A stretch of 64,000 nt of DNA from Luidia sarsii (Eukaryota > Echinodermata > Asteroidea > Paxillosida > Luidiidae). Position numbers and translations under genes: made by a program. The notes beneath the pieces were generated by a model. It had not been told where the DNA came from and did no database searches. It saw only the letters and a list, made by a program, of their open reading frames with translations. Position 1 is the stretch's first letter; every line of letters starts with the position of its first letter. Positions 35,392-45,945 of the stretch are shown in pieces. The stretch lies in the NCBI GenBank assembly GCA_949987565.1, contig OX465110.1, forward strand, positions 19,807,273-19,871,272, read 5' to 3'.

Positions 35392-38300
35392 TCAGTAAGG
35401 GGAATACCTGATGTAGCGTCTTGGTCTGTAAAGAGAAGAAGAAAGATAAGTTATTCAAACTGTTGTCAACAATTAAGGAGCATCATTAGACACTTCAACA
35501 CATTGGCGATAAAGGGCAAAGCCGGGACCAATATTCTTCTCTACTTTGAACACTAACATAGTAAGTACACAATCTGATGAGTACAAGTACCTACATTGTA
35601 TTCCCAGTTTTTGCCTTCACTGGTTTACCACTATCACTTATCGCATGCCCTCTTTGCACTGAGTAGGGCGTGCACTAAAACTCCGTATTATACAGGGGGA
35701 GATGCATCTATTGACTGGTTGGCCTTACACGGCAACCTGCTAGGCAGCGTGCCATTCCACACGGATGAAATCTTGTTAAGGGAAGGGTCAGTGTTTGTCG
35801 CACAGCAGACGGGGAGTAACGGCCGACCACTGCCACCTTTGCTCCAGAAGTTTTTGAATTGCAGCAACTTACCAACAACCAGAACCGCCCATCAATCCAT
35901 GGATTTGATGAAGAGATCATCAGAACCTAAATTCTCTTTTTTTCTCTCTCTTTTTCTTTTTTTATCTAATTTTTTTTTTTCTATTTTGTTTACTTTTTTA
36001 TTTATTTTTTATTTTTTATTTTTTATTCATTTTTTTAATCTATTTTTATTTTTATTTTTTCTCTCTTCTTTTTTTTTTCATTTGAAAGAATAAGAAACTG
36101 TCATTAAAACGCAGACACAAAAAGATCAACATAACAAAAAAGAAACCACAGCTACAGAAAATACAGCAATTAAGTAAAGAGTAACTGAGAAGAAAACTAA
36201 AATTGTGATTTGAGTTGATTGTGCTTGACTGTTCATGAGCAAAGTTGCGACTGTTCGGCTTCCAACGACCGAAAAGCAAATACACGAAGACCCTAGTTGA
36301 CACAGACAGATTTTTTTCTTTTGTATTCCTGCTTAGGGCCTACTTTAGTCTAGCACACTTGACTACTGATAAATACACCTGTTACAACAGAGAAAGCAAG
36401 GTGTTTCTCAAGCGATAAATCCTAAAACACAATTTTGGAAATTAATTGATCATTGAGGCTATGTAGAATGACAGGCAAAGATAATAATCTGGCCAGTGTA
36501 GACCATGTGGATCTCCATTCAAGCAAGCTCTCTTAACAAGGCAGGGCCACAATAGTCTGGCCCCACATATGACCAAGGAAATTAGGCACTAGCATGGAAT
36601 AGAGTATACAGGGTGTCTGACAAGGGCAGCCGAATGCAAAAGATTCTTAACAATTTAGAGGGCCTGACGTTTTTGATCTTCACAGGACAGAAACTCTGCC
36701 CGTGAGAAAGATCCTGCAAATATAAAAACGTCTGGTGATCTAGATATTTCATTTTTTGTCAATGCAGCAGTTTGCAACCTTTCTGTTACGGCGTAATTGA
36801 AATTCAGAGTTTGGAGGAGAGTGCACGTGTGGGGGTTTTCTATCTTTGGTATCTTCCTTACCTGAATCTTCTGGGCCGGGTGTATCCACTGTAGGTGCTG
36901 TAAGGGCTGAAGCTGCCACCGCGGTAGCTGGATCTTCCAGCGCCGCGGAAGCGCGATCGCCCCGGCCGATCTGTGGTGGAGATGCCGGGCCGGTTTGTGC
37001 GCTTGGCGCTTACCTGATGGTTTACAAACAAACACCCAAAGAAACAACGGATTGATATAACACAGACAAATCTGACCGGTTCGGGACTGGATGCAAGGCT
37101 AGGCCTCTGGTTGCATGTACTGACACACTAGAGCAATCCAGTCCTTCTGTGGGAGCCTCCTAAATTGACAACCCAGGGTGAAGGTGGCCATATGTGACCC
37201 GGCATAGCGACATGAGGAATATCCCACCAAAGTTTTTATTGAGTAAACAACGCCTGAAGTAAAAGTCTCTCCACAGTTTGATTACAAATCAATTTTCTTT
37301 TTTTTTATTTTCGGAAATTTTAAGTAAATATTAGAAATATTATATTTTGATATCATTTGAAAGCATACCTTGATCTGTCTGCCTTTGAAGAGAGAGTCGT
37401 TCAGCAACAGGGCAGTCTGCACCATGTCCTTGTCCGAGAATTCAATATAGGCAAACCTGTCGACACAATCATTGGGATCCTTCAGCACCAAAACCTAGAT
37501 ACATCGGTGTGGAGTTGAATCTGCACCATCATGTTTCTACAGTGCTAAGCACGTTTACAAATAAGTGGAAGGTTTGCAGTGACAACAAGATATGTTTTTG
37601 TCAGGTGCCTTGCAGAAGGGCAAGAGAGCAAAAGAAGGTCACTGAGGTCATTGTTTTAAATTACTCAGGTTTTATTTTCCATTTTGTATGCGCTTCAATC
37701 CTCCCACATTATGTGTTCAAATATTATGTCATGATGAAGTAATAACTAATTGTAAAAAATGGATATTTGTTCCCAGCAGAAGGGCGTAAGGTGATGTTGG
37801 TGTCTGAACGCTCTGATGCCCTTTTGCAGGGCACCTGACGTTATATGGTGTCACCGCTAACCTTTCACTTGGTCCTTCCACCATGCAAACCTTTTCAAGT
37901 CTTATCTATGGTTAACAATAAAAAGACGCAGTGGCTGTTGTTACGGCAGTCGTCCGTGTGGTTCCCTGACTTGATTGTATTTCGTCAGCATTGCAGGCTG
38001 GTTGAACCAGTCTATTAGCTGATAGTCTGGTTCCAAGAGCTAAACATCCTGACAAATACTGTGAAGTCAGGGAACCACACGGACGACTGCCGTAACAACA
38101 GCCACTGCGTAAAAAAAAAGCCTGAGGGCATGGCATACACTGGAAGTGACGATTCGCTAAGTAGACTGCACATGGGCTGATGCATGGCCGCGACACGACA
38201 GGATATGGCAACACTAAAGCGAGGTTTATCTTGTAGCAACACCACACTATCCGGAAGTCTGGTCAGGGCCACTCTAGGGACAGTTTCATAGAACTGCTTA

Positions 38301-40962
38301 AAGCGCACAAATTTGTTTATAACATGATGTTTGCGTCGAGGAGTATCCAATGAGGTTTTACCCTTGCTTGACATGATAAACACCGAGTGCTCAGCGCTTT
38401 GCCCGATGCCTGATAAAAACATTTCAGGCAGCTCGGGCAGGATTTGAACCCGCGACTCCCTTGTTTATCACTTTGAGCAAGGGCAAAACCTCATTGAATC
38501 GAGAAAAACAAAATGGTGCTTTCAAAAGCAGAAAAAAAGTCATGATTCGTAGGATTAGTTTGTCAATCAGACTGGAACTGGAATTCTTCGCTTACCCCTT
38601 TGGGTGTCCGGTGAATTTATCACACAGGATGGTGACTCTGTTGATGGATCCACAGCCGTGAAAATGGCTCTCCAACTCCTCTGCCGTCGTGGAATAATCA
38701 ACCTGAGAAGGAAAAAAAACAAAAACAAATTAGTATTTCATGAGGGTAGGGGAGAGGAGTTACTCTGGCCTTTGAGAAAGGTCCTGCTCGGATCGAAATG
38801 TACGACCCTCTCAATTTCTTGCAAGTACACAGCGCAGCGCCAAAGTACTTATGCACAAACCACAGAAGCACAGCATCGTTCCAAACGGAACCTGTCCCAT
38901 TTTGCTGTGACTTGAAGTTCCGCATTAAGTTTGGGCGGTATTTTGGTGTTACGGTATTTTTCTAATACCAAATAAAACTGAATACCGATCCATTACCGAA
39001 TCACCGACTTACTCAGTATTGAATTTAAACACTGCAATTTTATTGGAAATTTTGTATGTATTGTCACTTCCAACAGACGAGTGATTATAGAATACAACCA
39101 AGTCATGTGTGCCGCCAAATTCAGCTTTTCAACTGTAATCGTTTTGGTGTCATCAGTGAAAACCTTTCTGTACAGGATAGGGTAGTGGGGTTTAATGAAC
39201 GTCCCCAAAATACCCAGAAAAAATATATAAAAAATTGTCCAGGTGCATCAGACGGGATGCTCACATTTCCGACGTAGACGGATCTGTTGTCGGCCTCCTG
39301 CTTGTCCTCCAGGGTTTGAGGGCCGGCCGGCGGCGGTGAGCTCATGCTCATCTGCTTCTCCACCTCGTTCTGGAGTTCCTTCAGCTTCTCCGCCTCCTCC
39401 TCCATCTCCTGTACCCGGGCTTTGATGGCTTCCAGCTCCTGGATGGGGGAGGGGGGGGGGACAAAGGAAAACACTTTCAATCATTGCTTTATTGTTCGGT
39501 CGGGGGTATTTTTAAACGCAGTGGCTGTTGTTACGGCAGTCGTCCGTGTGGTTCCCTGACTTGATTGTATTTCGTCAGCATTGCAGGCTGGTTGAACCAT
39601 AGTTGCGGTAACCGTAACCCTCATCCTCCCGAAGGTCGGAGACCTGAGGGTTACGGGAACGTATGTACAAAATTATAGCGAGGTTTTTGTTTTTACCATT
39701 TTGGAAACACCACTGTCCCGATCGCCCCCTTTTTCCACCCTTTTGAAAATCGCCACACACAATCTAAGGACATACACTTGATCCCAAATGTATACTGAAT
39801 GTGATCAGATAACTCAAAACATCGTGGGTAAAATACTTTTCCGAAAAACGGGCAGAAACTCACCCAAATACTGTCTGTAAATGTCCCGTCAACGTCTCCG
39901 CCAGGTTCGGAATCCGAACCTGGCGCCTCGACCAATCAGCGCTTAGTCTCGTGACGTATACCCGTACGACGGCTATTTGCTGTTTCGCAATAACAGTCCA
40001 CACTCGTGGTGCGCGCGCAGGTCATGTACGTGTGTGTACGTAGCGTACGGGTTCATACTGTACATGTACATGTACATGTGCACTGTACTGTTGTACATGT
40101 ATATTACGTGTACAGTACATGTACATGTACGTGTATTATCAAAGAGTATTCTTTGGTACTCTGCTTGCACATGTACGGTACATGTACATGTACTGTACAA
40201 TCACATGTACCGTACAATCACATGTACAGCGCACGTGTTGTATCCATGGTTGTATACAGTACCAGTCGGCTCTTCACAGGGCGATGACCTGCGCGCGCAC
40301 CACGAGTGTGGACTGTTATTGCGAAACAGCAAATAGCCGTCGTGCGGGTATACGTCACGAGAATAAGCGCTGATTGGTCGAGGCGCCAGGTTCGGATTCC
40401 GAACCTGGCGGAGACGTTGACGGGACATTTACAGACAGTATTTGGGTGAGTTTCTGCCCGTTTTTCGGAAAAGTATTTTACCCACGATGTTTTGGGTTAT
40501 CTGATCACATTCAGTATACATTTGGGATCAAGTGCATGTCCTTAGATTGTGTGTGGCGATTTTCCAAAGGGTGGAAAAAGGGGGCGATCGGGACAGTGGT
40601 GTTTCCAAAATGGTAAAAACAAAAACCGTGCTATAATTTTGTACATACGTTCCCGTAACCCTCAGGTCTCCGACCTTCAGGAGGATGAGGGTTACGACTT
40701 ACGGTTACCGCAACTAGTATTTCGTCAGCATTGCAGGCTGGTTGAACCATAGCTGATAGCCTGATAGTCTAGGTAGTCCGATAACTCGGACTACCTAGAG
40801 CCTAGGTCAAAAGAAATTGGGAATACTTACTGCATCTTCTACCCCTGTCTCGTCTGCACCGGGCGACTGAAGTCCCAAACCCGCCGACGCGTCATCGTCT
40901 GGCCCGGCCAGCAGCGCATCCTCCGCTTGCTCATCAAGAAAAGAGCCGTCCAGGTCAGCCAT
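35392..40962 (-). CDS. PABPN1: nuclear poly(A)-binding protein PABPN1/PABPN1L
   Basis: Exons (minus): 40962-40831, 39438-39265, 38702-38596, 37456-37369, 37013-36862, 35425-35392; phases 0, 0, 2, 0, 2; all GT/AG; 228 aa (Drosophila Pabp2 is similar; human PABPN1 306). It binds nascent poly(A) tails, stimulates poly(A) polymerase and sets tail length. Seen: acidic N-terminus ([15 protein letters not shown]) with no polyalanine tract; coiled coil about 45-75; single RRM about 96-172 with RNP2 SVYVGN and RNP1 KGFAYIEF; then [13 protein letters not shown]; an Arg/Gly-rich C-terminal tail; conserved end YSPY. The last exon codes only 10 residues and the stop. Exon 1 overlaps a YY1-type motif. Intron 1 is mostly mobile-element sequence. 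Next to TRAPPC2L, as PABPN1L is in human. Confidence 0.95.
35930..36080. repeat. T-rich TTTTATTT tract
   Basis: About 150 bp of T runs with A and C interruptions in the last PABPN1 intron. The adjoining 35596-35930 plus frame has no recognised similarity. Confidence 0.8.
37230..37320. repeat. dispersed repeat shared with 63720-63850
   Basis: TTGAGTAAACAACG, then TCAATTTTCTTT / TCAATTGTATTTG and ATTTTCGGAAA in the same order at both loci. Confidence 0.5.
37927..38109. repeat. foldback MITE, family A (complete)
   Basis: 183 bp; arms of about 45 bp beginning CGCAGTGGCTGTTGTTACGG and ending CCGTAACAACAGCCACTGCG. Other copies: 49609-49789, 58520-58702, and one interrupted at 39517/40716. In PABPN1 intron 3. 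Confidence 0.9.
38340..38462 (-). repeat. tRNA-derived SINE-like fragment
   Basis: Carries the B-box half of the 451-526 tRNA-like body (GAGTCGCGGGTTCAAATCC on minus) and the same CAGCGCTTTGCCCGATGCC flank. The A-box half is absent. PABPN1 intron 3. Confidence 0.55.
39517..39600. repeat. family A MITE, left half (interrupted)
   Basis: Matches the first 84 bp of the 37927 copy up to GGTTGAACCA, then is cut by the element at 39601. A 33-bp piece of it (39568-39600) is repeated at 40718-40750. Confidence 0.8.
39601..40715. mobile_element. 1.1-kb snapback element with ~425-bp inverted arms
   Basis: Left arm 39601-40024, right arm 40285-40715, nearly identical reverse complements (differences are scattered single bases and a few short indels). 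Tips AGTTGCGGTAACCG / CGGTTACCGCAACT. The 260-bp centre is TGTACA-rich. Each arm has a perfect 27-bp palindrome (39899-39925; 40384-40410), a CCAATCAG box and a TGACGTATAC-like site. No transposase frame. Flanked by a 33-bp direct repeat. Located in PABPN1 intron 1. Confidence 0.85.
40716..40803. repeat. right flank of the interrupted MITE plus short hairpin
   Basis: Resumes TATTTCGTCAGCATTGCAGG and continues GAACCATAGCTGATAG, then CTAGGTAGTCCG/CGGACTACCTAG forms a 12-bp-arm hairpin (40775-40803). The normal right arm of family A is missing. It ends 26 bp from the exon 1 donor. Confidence 0.65.
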
Positions 40963-40967
40963 CTTGA
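40954..40967 (-). promoter_or_regulatory. YY1-type motif over the PABPN1 start codon
   Basis: Minus strand TCAAGATGGCTGAC: a good YY1 consensus (AAGATGGC[GT]G) with the ATG as start codon, the same arrangement as TRAPPC2L. Confidence 0.5.
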
Positions 40968-42140
40968 AAATTAACAATCCAAAAAGACAGCGGGGAATAC
41001 ACCGTTGTTCAGACGAAAGTATACTTCAAATCAACAAAAGATTGTATCCAACAGTAGCTTGAAATGACACTCTATACAGATTATGGGTTTGTATCTACTT
41101 ACTTCACTGTATTTTCCTGATGTGTATGGATTTTAAGTGACGGAGAGACGTCTCCGAATCTTGGGAACAAAGTCGCGAATGGGGACGCTATCAACAAGAC
41201 TGAACACTTGAGGGCGCTACACAACTTACACGGTCTATTTTTTACAATAATACAAAAAATGCCAAAAATAATGTTTCAAATTGCCGACTGAATGACCAAA
41301 ATGCGAATAATGCTAAAAAAATTGACATTCTGCCTTGGAGACAATTCCTGCTAGGATCTAAATGTCATCCCCTCCTAAAGCTTTGATAGGCTCTTTCAAT
41401 TGGTATTCTGCCAACAACTTAAGTCGTGGGTTATTGTGCATTCTCATACTTGCTTGTCATAGTCATACTCATAGTAAAATAATTCTCCCCTCATGTGTGT
41501 ACTACTGAGTTATGGTAACAATAATTGAGTAATAAATTGAGTGACATATTGGGTGGTGAATTAAAATGAGTACTTCATCATTGCACCACAACACAGTTAA
41601 AGCCTTTAATTTATACTAACGTTTGCATGACATGCTGATTTGTATATTATGAGAGAAAAAAATAAAGCATGCTATCTAGTCTCGAAATGGGCTGGAACTG
41701 GAGGGACAGGCTTTTGAGTCAGTGTTTTTCACTTTTGTTCCTCCTGGCCATCTTAGATTGGATTGTCCTTACTCTGCTTGTTTACTCCTTCCCTCTAGTC
41801 TTACCCTCCTGCCCAATCTCTTCCCCTCATCCCAAAGTCCTTGCCCCATCTCTTCCCCTTCTCATCCTGACCTATCACATCTCTGATACATGTGCATAAT
41901 ATTCTCCTTGTTCGGTATTTATTCATCAATTTATCTCCCATCTTGAATTTCCATGATATAGACTGTGTGACCTTTCTCACCTTGAATGTACTTCTTGTTT
42001 GTTTTCCTTTGCCGAATAAATAATAATAATAAATATGACAGGCACTTGCCTCAATAGCATTGAAGTTTGTACAATACAAATTCTTCACTTTTTTGTGCAA
42101 ATAAATCACACGCAAGTAAATCACACACCCGATTGCAATG
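40968..42140. other. PABPN1 upstream flank, no gene
   Basis: About 1.2 kb between PABPN1 and the probable end of the next minus-strand gene. Contains a family B MITE fragment (41325-41375) and GAGGGCGCTAC at 41211. No supported exon. Confidence 0.5.
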
Positions 42141-42157
42141 TATTGATTTAATCAGCC

Positions 42158-42163
42158 TTTATT
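42158..42163 (-). terminator. candidate poly(A) signal for the PPxY gene
   Basis: Minus-strand AATAAA (TCAATAAAGGC), 3.8 kb past the stop codon of the gene at 45946-48249. A nearer signal may exist that I missed. Confidence 0.3.
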
Positions 42164-42764
42164 GACCAGTTGTCCATATGGATGAATATTGCATTACAAC
42201 AATTAAATGACCGCGTGACAGTTTGCAAACCCGGGCCCCACCTCATGGAATTCTGTCAAAGGGCACTGCTTCTCAGACTACAGCTGCCGGTCCCGGACCT
42301 GAAAGGCTGGGCCTAAGAATTCCCTGCTTTAAGCAAAGCATTCCCAAGTAAAAAGAATCGACAGATAGAAGCACAAAAACATTTTGTACAATTTTGAGTT
42401 TGCCTTTTTAAATTCCACGATAACAGCGCGTCATCTGTTTTCCAAAATAGACATTCCATGAAATGAGGCTCAAGCTTCCGTCGTAATGCCAATTCTTTAA
42501 ATTTGTGTTTGTTTAGTTTCAACCAACAAATATATACATAATACAAAAGGCTATTACATCTAAATATATATAAAAAATTATGTTGTACAGCCTAGAGGCA
42601 GTTAGAGGTGCAAACGCATACACGTACATGTGCCAACTACAAGCTCTTGCCTGTCTGGATCAACGCATATATGCACCATGGTCTATTATGTACAAGACAA
42701 AAATGATCCAAAAATGAATGTTGACAATTGTCGTAACCAGCAATCGAAACTGAAACCTTTGAAG

Positions 42765-42925
42765 AATGAGAAGGAGAGGACGGAGATAGAGAAATAGGAG
42801 AGAGGAAGTGGGAAAGGGAGAGAGAGAGAGAGAGTGGAAGAGGTCAAGGGAGAGTGAGAGGGGTTTCAGGAGAGGGAGAGGAAAGGAAGAGGGAGAGAGG
42901 AAGGGACAGAGTGGTTGAGACTGAG
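42765..42925. repeat. GAGA-type purine tract
   Basis: AGGGAGAGAGAGAG-like microsatellite; a smaller one at 43176-43215. Confidence 0.8.
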
Positions 42926-42942
42926 AGGAAGGGAGACACAAG

Positions 42943-43125
42943 TCACTGCGCAGTTCTGCAAGGGATTATCCCTTTACTATAAGACAGGTTGTATCCAGAA
43001 CTTCAAGTCACCAGCGATCCTTCACCCCATACTACACACAACTTTGGAACTCTCTCCCTGAGACTATCGTGGGGATCCAAGGCCTGAGAAATTCTTTTAC
43101 CGGACATCTTTTCAGTTTGGTGTGA
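42943..43125 (+). pseudogene. LINE ORF2 C-terminal fragment
   Basis: The plus frame ends YYTQLWNSLPETIVG ... LRNSFTGHLFSLV and a stop, preceded by RSSARDYPFTIRQV: a typical non-LTR ORF2 C-terminus, different from the 23.6-kb family. No RT core is present. Confidence 0.7.
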
Positions 43126-43129
43126 GACT

Positions 43130-45342
43130 CATTCTGAGTCTCATCCCTAACCATCTCTTGAACATACATGAAAAAAAAGAGAGGGAGAGAGAAAAGGAGA
43201 GGGAGAGGGAGAAAAGAAAATGCTGGACGAAACTGAAGGAATCAAAATTAAAATGGTTAAGAAATAAAATATCACAAATGTTTAAAAGCAAAGGCAACAT
43301 TTTTAGAAATACATGATGCTACAATATATTCAAGCAAAATCATAATCCTTTCTTTTTCTCCATCCAAGTAAATCCTTGATCCATCCAATCCAATCCATCC
43401 AAAGTAAAAAATGAAAAGAAAGATCAAACAAATTAAAGTTAGCTTTCTTCAGCAATTACAATAATTAGTTCTTGAAATGCCGCCAGAAACGGTTTCGCCA
43501 TCGGCATGAAAACTTTTTACTGAAAAAAGGCATCCCACAAACCAAAACTACATAACTTGAGATTGGTTAATTCTTGAATAATGCAAATCAAGCTCAAAGG
43601 AATACAATGCTCAACTGCCAAAAAGAAAAACAAATTATCTCGTTTCCCAATTCCAAGGAATACCATTACTATTAAGAGGTATGTACAAGCTGTGTGTGTT
43701 AATGCTATTCCATAGCATATCTCCACAAAAGCAAACCCCCCCCCCCCACAGATTATTTAAGAGCTGAGTTTGCAAGGATCTCAGTGGTTGGCAACAGATC
43801 AAAAGCCGCCGATCCACAAAATCAACGAAAAGATTTTTGCACTTTGTAATACGAGTCAGTCCTTCCGTGTTGGTGAACATACTCAGCGACTCGTTTCACA
43901 TCACCTTCATCTTCTTTTCAGCGCCACACCCTTCAAAAGAGGTGATTTACACAGAGGTGTCGCCACAAGCTTTGTGCATTGTCATTCCGCCGAGGTAAAA
44001 CCGTCAAGTCCTATCTAGCTTTTAAACCTCCGTGCCGATTTCAAATTTCCCCCGGCGAGTGATTGATCACTCTGTGGCCAAGCCAGTGAGGCATCAGAAC
44101 ATGGAAGTGCAGCGGTGTGCCAACAAATACCAAATACATGAGTAAGACGCGCAGACAGAAACTCCAGGCAAATCTATTTCCGACTTTTGAGACGGACCGC
44201 TGAGAGGTGGTGCTAAAAGTGTGCACAACAGAACCCCTCCCCCCAAAAAGGCTTTGTAGAGAAAAACTATGCCAGAGTCACGACGCACAGCACCAAAGTC
44301 GAACACAAAACACAGAATGTGGTTGTATCTCAAAAGAGCTCAACCCTATATGGAAGGAATTGTAAAGACAACGAGAATCCCCCCCCCAAAAAAAAAGTAA
44401 AAAAAAAAAAAAACCTCCCGAAGTTTCATTAAGTAGTCAATCTCAGCTTTAAATCCACATAGAAAGAAAGTAGTTATGAGTTGCATAATATACAGTATGA
44501 TGAAATGGACAGAAAATTAGGTACGAGTTAATTGTTGACATAATATGTATCACTGTTGTTTTGTGTTAATCATTAAACAATTCAACCTTCAACAGAAACA
44601 ATTATGGGTTTGGGCCTAACATACTGATGTTAAGCTGCAATATCAAAGCATCTTTTTCTTCTTTATCAAGAGAGGTGAAAGACAGAGGAATCTTTCCAGC
44701 GGGGTTGGATGGAGAGGCCTGAAAACACCACCCATCCCCAACCATGCAGCCAAGAGAGAGAGAGCTCAGAATCCAATCAAACAGTTGCAGCTATGGCTGT
44801 GGCTTGTTGCTGCTACTGGCGGCATGTCCGCCTGTATGGGCTTCAGCAAAGTTGGGGCTCAAAGCCATAGCCACTGCCAGATGCCAAGACTGTTCCAGCC
44901 TTGTTGAGTATGGGGTCGTGGCTACGGCTCGCACCATAGCAATAGCTCTAGCACATACATCCGGGTTTCTGTGAAAGTGAGCTGTATCTAAAATGCACAT
45001 TCAGCTACAGAACCAAAATCCCCATGCACCCTCAGGCCTCAAACCCCGTATCCCATCTTTTCCAGCTGTGACAGAGACCAAGCCAGTCGGCGGGGTCTAG
45101 AGCCTTGGCTCTTGAAAGCAAAGGGCCTCGTCAAGTGTGCCCTCCATTAACGTTTTCGCTTCTCCAAAGTGACTCTGCTCTAGTGGGTCACTTACATTAG
45201 AGACGATCACAGTGATGACTGGCACTCCGTCTCACCAAGTTCGCGGCCACTTTGAGCAATGTACTATGACGCAGCAATGCAGTGTATGACCACTGGCAAC
45301 CACCGTGGGACAGTTGAAGTTACGATGGACTGTAAAGCTTGT
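43130..45342. other. non-coding; probable 3' UTR or flank of the PPxY gene
   Basis: No supported exon in either strand. Homopolymer C (43737-43748) and A (44389-44413) runs; otherwise unique-looking sequence. Confidence 0.45.
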
Positions 45343-45763
45343 GGCCTTTTCACACTACTACAATTTCCTGGGAAAATGCCCGGAAAACAAGAGACGGGCC
45401 CTTTTCACACCACAGTCGCTTACCCCTTGCATTCTCCTGGGAAATAGGAAAACATTTGCCATTCAAGCATAGAAGTAGGGTTCAGGGTGAAAGCCCAGGG
45501 TTATAAGCATTTCCCACGGGGGAAATAGGAACGAGTGTGAATCCAAGACAGGTTTAGCTAACCAAGGGGTTGTGAGCCATGTTGGAAAACGAAGGTAATT
45601 GTCGTAATCCATAGGAAATGAACTGGCACTCTGAATCGACCAAGCAAATCCCTGAGAATTTGTTTCCACGCGAGTGAAAAAAAAAGATGTAGTGTGAATC
45701 ATCGGTGGGGTTATAATTCCCCAGGAAATTCCAGAGAAATAGCTGTGTAGTGTGAAAAGGGCC
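45343..45763. repeat. foldback MITE, family G
   Basis: Ends GGCCTTTTCACACTAC..AATTTCCTGG and CCAGGAAATT..GTAGTGTGAAAAGGGCC are inverted repeats over about 420 bp; internal repeats of TTTCACAC and CCTGGGAAAT. Just downstream of the PPxY gene stop codon. Confidence 0.7.
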
Positions 45764-45945
45764 TTTGTGAAATTCCTCCCAAGCTTATGGAATGCTTCCC
45801 ATCAGTGCTTCAAGCTATGGGCTCTGTTAAATGTTACCGGGAAATCCTCTAGCTGTGAACACTGTGTACAGGCCTCTCCCGGGGAAAAAAGATTTGGTTT
45901 TGTTTCGAATCCACTGCCGCCGCCGCCACGAGGGAGAAGCGCGGC

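Noticed and set aside
35596..36093. 165-codon plus frame in the last PABPN1 intron
   Set aside because: The first part has no recognised similarity and no splice support; the second part is a T-rich tract read as Phe/Leu.
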